Source of the DNA: Methylomonas sp.
GTDB taxonomy: Bacteria; Pseudomonadota; Gammaproteobacteria; Methylococcales; Methylomonadaceae
Reading direction: 5' to 3'
DNA length: 6,817 nucleotides
Assembly: GCA_028688235.1 (NCBI GenBank)
Contig: JAQTYP010000189.1
Location: 1 to 6,817 of the forward strand
Part shown: positions 4,717-6,817 of the stretch, one piece after another
Numbering within the stretch: the stretch's first letter is position 1
Layout: each line of letters begins with the position of its first letter
Program-made: the position numbers and the translations under genes
Notes under the pieces: model-generated
Database searches by the model: none
What the model saw: the letters and a program-made list of their open reading frames with translations, nothing else
Told to the model about the DNA's origin: nothing

Positions 4717-4772
4717 ATGCCGGATTGCCTGAAAACAGGCCAATCTAACTCCAACCTTTGAAAATCCGGCAT
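4717..4772. repeat. Nested inverted repeats in the 4650-4913 intergenic region
   Basis: ATGCCGGAT (4717-4725) and ATCCGGCAT (4764-4772) form a 9-bp outer stem. Inside it GCCTG (4727-4731) and CAGGC (4736-4740) enclose an AAAA tetraloop. A further 7-bp inverted repeat lies downstream (GGTTTTC 4803-4809, GAAAACC 4823-4829), and AAGCAT/ATGCTT lies at 4870-4884. The rest of this 264-base gap shows no gene. The cluster could be a structured leader or small RNA, a replication or transfer site, or a remnant of a mobile element end. Confidence 0.5.
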
Positions 4773-4913
4773 CTGGCGGCCAAAGCAACACGTAACACAC
4801 ATGGTTTTCCACAAATTCTGTTGAAAACCCACTTGAACGGCGTTTGCTATTTCCGTATGCCTTGTGCAAAAGCATTATATGCTTGCAGAATTTTTGACCG
4901 ATTGGGGTTTATC

Positions 4914-5525
4914 ATGGCCATTTCATCAATTTTTAGCCGCGCCGCAACTGTGACTGCGTTGACATTACCTCTGATATTTGCTGCAAATGCGAATGCAGGG
5001 GGGCTTGAGGCCGGTCAATGCTATACCAAGGCAGAGGCAGAAGCCGTCTTGGCTCAGGAAGGCCAAAAGCCGCTATTTGGCGGAGATCGCATTACTGACT
5101 CCAAGCCCGCCAACATCTTTTTTGTGAATGATAGCGGGTATGGATATAACATTGAAGGCGATCAGTCTTTGGGAACGCCATCACAGAAACTGTGCGTGGG
5201 GTCTTCCTACAAAAACGTGCATATCAATAGCCGTGATAACCCGAATATCCCAAGCTGGGGTCTTAACATCAAGAATAATGGTAGCATTGATGTGCAAAAA
5301 GCCTATAGCAATGGCGGCCGTTTGGTTTTTGCCGCCCAATCTTATTCTATGAAGAATGGGCAGGAAGTCGATGGTCAGGCGATCGCAGTGATTGCCGGTA
5401 GCCCTGAGAGTGGCAGAACGGATGCAGCAGTCTGGTCTGTTGACGCTGGGGGGGTGCCGGATGATCTATTTTCAATGCGCAAGTTCAATGTATTCCCGCA
5501 TATGAATACGCTTTTGGCTCAATAG
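4914..5525 (+). CDS. Exported protein of unknown family with Sec signal peptide
   Basis: I do not recognise the family. The ATG at 4914 is chosen because GGGG (4904-4907) lies six bases upstream and because it opens directly with a signal peptide: MAISSIFSRA, a hydrophobic core TVTALTLPLIF (12-22), and a cleavage site ANA|GG after residue 28. An ATG at 4758 would put 52 unlike residues in front of the signal. The mature protein, about 175 residues, begins GGLEAGQCYTKAEAEAVLAQ, a short helical region. It continues as a Gly/Asn/Ser-rich, mostly beta-like chain (VNDSGYGYNI, WGLNIKNNGS, RLVFAAQSYS). There are exactly two cysteines, C36 and C94, a candidate disulfide. No lipobox or membrane anchor is seen, so it is probably periplasmic or secreted. 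It stands alone, converging with the DUF2958 gene. Confidence 0.8.
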   Translation: MAISSIFSRAATVTALTLPLIFAANANAGGLEAGQCYTKAEAEAVLAQEGQKPLFGGDRITDSKPANIFFVNDSGYGYNIEGDQSLGTPSQKLCVGSSYKNVHINSRDNPNIPSWGLNIKNNGSIDVQKAYSNGGRLVFAAQSYSMKNGQEVDGQAIAVIAGSPESGRTDAAVWSVDAGGVPDDLFSMRKFNVFPHMNTLLAQ

Positions 5526-5540
5526 CCTGTTTTAAGGCTA
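5523..5540. terminator. Small hairpin at the stop of the exported-protein gene
   Basis: TAGCCT (5523-5528, including the TAG stop) pairs with AGGCTA (5535-5540) around a GTTTTA loop. A second inverted repeat, GCTTGG (5548-5553) and CCAAGC (5564-5569), follows. Both lie between convergent genes. Neither has a strong T-run, so termination is only tentative. Confidence 0.35.
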
Positions 5541-5579
5541 GAAACCAGCTTGGACGATGAGGCCCAAGCGGATTGCAGG

Positions 5580-5936
5580 TTAGGCAACGATCTGCTCGGC
5601 TTTGCGGGCCTCGTCGGCATATTGGCTCAAGGTTTTATTGGCCTTGAAAAACCGGTCCCGTTCGACCGGCAGCCCTGCAAGCCCGCGAAGTTCGCCAATT
5701 TCGGTCAAGCTCACATAGCCCAATTCCGGAAAGCCAAAGCCAAGATCGCACAGGCCAAAGGCGATGTCCGGATTGTCTGGGTCTATTTCCGTCAAAAGCC
5801 ATGTGCAGCCCGCATCCGGCGTAAATAGCTTCACGACCGGCTGAAAGTCGATTTCTTGCGGCGTTCCCTTGACCGGCGCTTGCCGTGTCCCGTTCGCAAC
5901 CAGTTTATCCATGATTTCTTGGGTAAGCAGTTTCAT
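5580..5936 (-). CDS. DUF2958 domain-containing protein
   Basis: This is a complete 118-residue DUF2958 (PF11171-like) protein, typically 110-120 residues long. Nearly the whole chain is family signature: MKLLTQEIMDKLVANG (1-16), VVKLFTPDAGCTWLLTEIDP (34-53), DIAFGLCDLGFGFPELGYVS (57-76), LAGLPVERDRFFKA (86-99) and a helical YADEARKAEQI tail. The function is unknown. The family is a marker of conjugative plasmids and integrative elements in proteobacteria, often near transfer or antirestriction genes. GGAG lies just upstream of the ATG. Codons are GC-rich, unlike the toxin block on the left of the window. It is divergent from the 77-aa gene across a 235-base region that carries an inverted repeat. 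Confidence 0.93.
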   Translation of the reverse strand: MKLLTQEIMDKLVANGTRQAPVKGTPQEIDFQPVVKLFTPDAGCTWLLTEIDPDNPDIAFGLCDLGFGFPELGYVSLTEIGELRGLAGLPVERDRFFKANKTLSQYADEARKAEQIVA

Positions 5937-6013
5937 TATCCAATCTCCTTTGGCTTTGAAGTTTCCCTTGCGGGTTCGAGGAGAAGTGGCGGCAGTCCGT
6001 ATGAGTCCCTTGG

Positions 6014-6051
6014 GTCAATAGGCCACACGTTTGCGCGGGCCGCCTATTGAC
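6014..6051. promoter_or_regulatory. Inverted repeat with TTGAC arms between divergent genes
   Basis: GTCAATAGGC (6014-6023) and GCCTATTGAC (6042-6051) form a perfect 10-bp inverted repeat with an 18-base centre. Each arm contains TTGAC reading outwards. On the plus strand TTGACG (6047-6052) lies 16 bases before CATAAC (6069-6074), a possible promoter for the 77-aa gene. The minus-strand copy has no good -10 box. It may be an operator controlling both genes. Confidence 0.5.
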
Positions 6052-6171
6052 GAAAGGGCGCGGAATGCCATAACGTCGAAATACCCATTGCAAGGAACTG
6101 AATAGCCGAAAGGCGGATGGGAAACGGTTCGATCCTGAAGTCTGGATAAAAGCAGAGAAAGGGAAGCGGCA

Positions 6172-6405
6172 ATGACCAAGGGCGTGGTCACGCAAAAAGC
6201 GTTTTTCAATCGGGTGGCAGAAACCGGAGCCGTCTATCACGGGGATGGCGTCTTTGGCGCGGATGACCTGACCATCCGGATCGAGGCACAAAAGCTGTGC
6301 CGGTTCTTGGACAAACTTTCCGGTCATATCGGGTTCGAGAATTACGACCGGCTGACTCGGAACATCTGGGTTGAAGCCATGACCCGTAAAATAAACGGAC
6401 CGTAG
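6172..6405 (+). CDS. Small hypothetical protein, 77 aa
   Basis: I do not recognise this protein. It starts MTKGVVTQKAFFNRVAETGA and contains GVFGADDLTIRIEAQKLCRFLDKL (27-50) and GFENYDRLTRNIWVEAM (54-70). It is soluble, with alternating helical stretches and no signal peptide or known motif. Coding status is supported by strong G/C at third codon positions matching the neighbouring DUF2958 gene, by a purine-rich AAAGGGAAG upstream of the ATG, and by a possible promoter at 6047-6074. A 171-codon frame on the opposite strand covers the same stretch but has a poor composition and is rejected. It is divergent from the DUF2958 gene and probably part of the plasmid backbone. Confidence 0.6.
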   Translation: MTKGVVTQKAFFNRVAETGAVYHGDGVFGADDLTIRIEAQKLCRFLDKLSGHIGFENYDRLTRNIWVEAMTRKINGP

Positions 6406-6409
6406 CCCG

Positions 6410-6450
6410 ATAAACAACAAAAAGGCCGGAAAGCGTGAGCCTCCGGCCTT
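6410..6450 (-). terminator. Strong intrinsic terminator for the coiled-coil gene
   Basis: AAGGCCGGA (6422-6430) and TCCGGCCTT (6442-6450) form a perfect 9-bp GC-rich stem with an 11-base loop. Read on the minus strand the stem is followed by TTTTTGTTGTTTA (6423 down to about 6411), a good U-tract. It would end transcription coming from the minus-strand gene that stops at 6560. On the plus strand no U-tract follows, so the 77-aa gene gets at most partial termination. Confidence 0.8.
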
Positions 6451-6559
6451 CGGTGAATATCACCCTTGGCGGTCATCGCCGTCCCCGGCTGTACCGCATA
6501 GCCACGATAGCGCAAAAATGCTGTTCTTGTAAATCGACCTGCGACCTAAACCTACCGCC

Positions 6560-6817
6560 TTATTCTTTTTGCGGCTTGGTTTTAGGTTCTTTCTTGGCCG
6601 TGATTTCCTGCAAGCGGCTATGCAGCTTGTCCAGCTCTTCTTTCAAGTCCCCTGCCCTGCCTTCGGCATGGGCCACGCGCTCGGATAGTCTGGCGTTATC
6701 CAGCTCTATCTGCTTGACCTGTTCCTGCGCCGTGTCTTTGGCCTTGCTGGCCGTATCCAATGCTTTCCGGACACTAGCAAGCTCCTTTTCCAAGGCTTTA
6801 CTGGACGCTTGGCTTTC
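6560..6817 (-). CDS. C-terminal coiled coil of a plasmid protein, possibly KfrA-like (partial)
   Basis: The frame stays open to the window edge, so the N-terminus and true start are outside; 85 residues are visible before the TAA at 6560-6562. They form a continuous charged helix rich in Ala, Lys, Glu and Gln with leucines at heptad-like spacing (ALEKELASVRKALDTASKAK, then QIELDNARLSERVAHAE and LKEELDKLHSRLQEI). A basic tail, KKEPKTKPQKE, ends it. This is the look of a KfrA-type protein, a plasmid DNA-binding protein with a long coiled-coil tail linked to stable maintenance. The DNA-binding half is not in view, so other coiled-coil proteins remain possible. A strong terminator lies about 110 bases downstream. 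Confidence 0.7.
   Translation of the reverse strand, partial: ESQASSKALEKELASVRKALDTASKAKDTAQEQVKQIELDNARLSERVAHAEGRAGDLKEELDKLHSRLQEITAKKEPKTKPQKE

Noticed and set aside
4758..4913. Upstream in-frame ATG as start of the exported-protein gene
   Set aside because: It would place 52 residues ahead of a clear signal peptide. The ATG at 4914 has a ribosome-binding site at the right distance.
5905..6420. 171-codon frame on the minus strand
   Set aside because: It is rich in Arg, Ser, Phe, Pro and His with no recognisable fold. It runs antisense to the better-supported 77-aa gene, and it overlaps the start of the DUF2958 gene.
1..6817. tRNA or rRNA genes, CRISPR arrays, complete insertion sequence
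   Set aside because: No cloverleaf or conserved rRNA sequence, no regularly spaced repeat-spacer units, and no transposase frame were seen on either strand.

Overview
This window looks like part of an accessory replicon, probably a plasmid or plasmid-like island, from a proteobacterium. The DUF2958 protein, the Gin-like serine recombinase and the stability modules point most naturally to an alphaproteobacterium, for instance an acetic-acid bacterium, Zymomonas or a sphingomonad. That assignment is an impression from gene types and moderate base composition and was not tested. No rRNA, tRNA, CRISPR array, complete insertion sequence or recognisable replication initiator is visible.

Left part (1-2570). 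The window opens inside a HigB/HigA-like type II toxin-antitoxin operon on the minus strand. A perfect 18-bp palindrome sits over its probable -10 box. It is followed by a plus-strand two-gene operon: an AbiEii/AbiGii-type nucleotidyltransferase toxin and an overlapping 96-aa partner that is not AbiEi. Next come a short relic of a ParE-type toxin N-terminus and then a minus-strand ParD/ParE-like operon. This AT-rich block lies between two copies of a gix/hix-like serine-recombinase crossover motif (608-633 and 2404-2453). A resolvase/invertase gene (2569-3144) lies immediately beyond the second copy. The layout suggests a recombinase-bounded cassette of stability and defence genes.

Middle part (3145-5540). 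A 230-bp intergenic stretch carries TAYGTACT repeats and an 8-bp-stem inverted repeat. It precedes a winged-helix DNA-binding protein and then an Abi-family (Abi_2/AbiD/F-like) HEPN protein with an RNRIAHH ribonuclease motif. After an intergenic region rich in inverted repeats comes a gene for an exported protein of unknown family, with a clear Sec signal peptide and two cysteines.

Right part (5541-6817). The sequence becomes visibly more GC-rich, with a codon style of conserved plasmid-backbone genes. A DUF2958 gene (minus) and an unrecognised 77-aa gene (plus) are transcribed divergently from a region holding an inverted repeat with TTGAC in both arms. The window ends in the C-terminal coiled coil of a minus-strand, possibly KfrA-like, protein served by a strong terminator at 6410-6450.

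Together the genes look like a maintenance and defence region (three toxin-antitoxin or Abi-type modules plus a HEPN Abi protein) loaded next to a site-specific recombinase on a mobile replicon. Of the rest, the AbiEii toxin with its non-AbiEi partner and the recombinase-site-bounded cassette are the most interesting parts.
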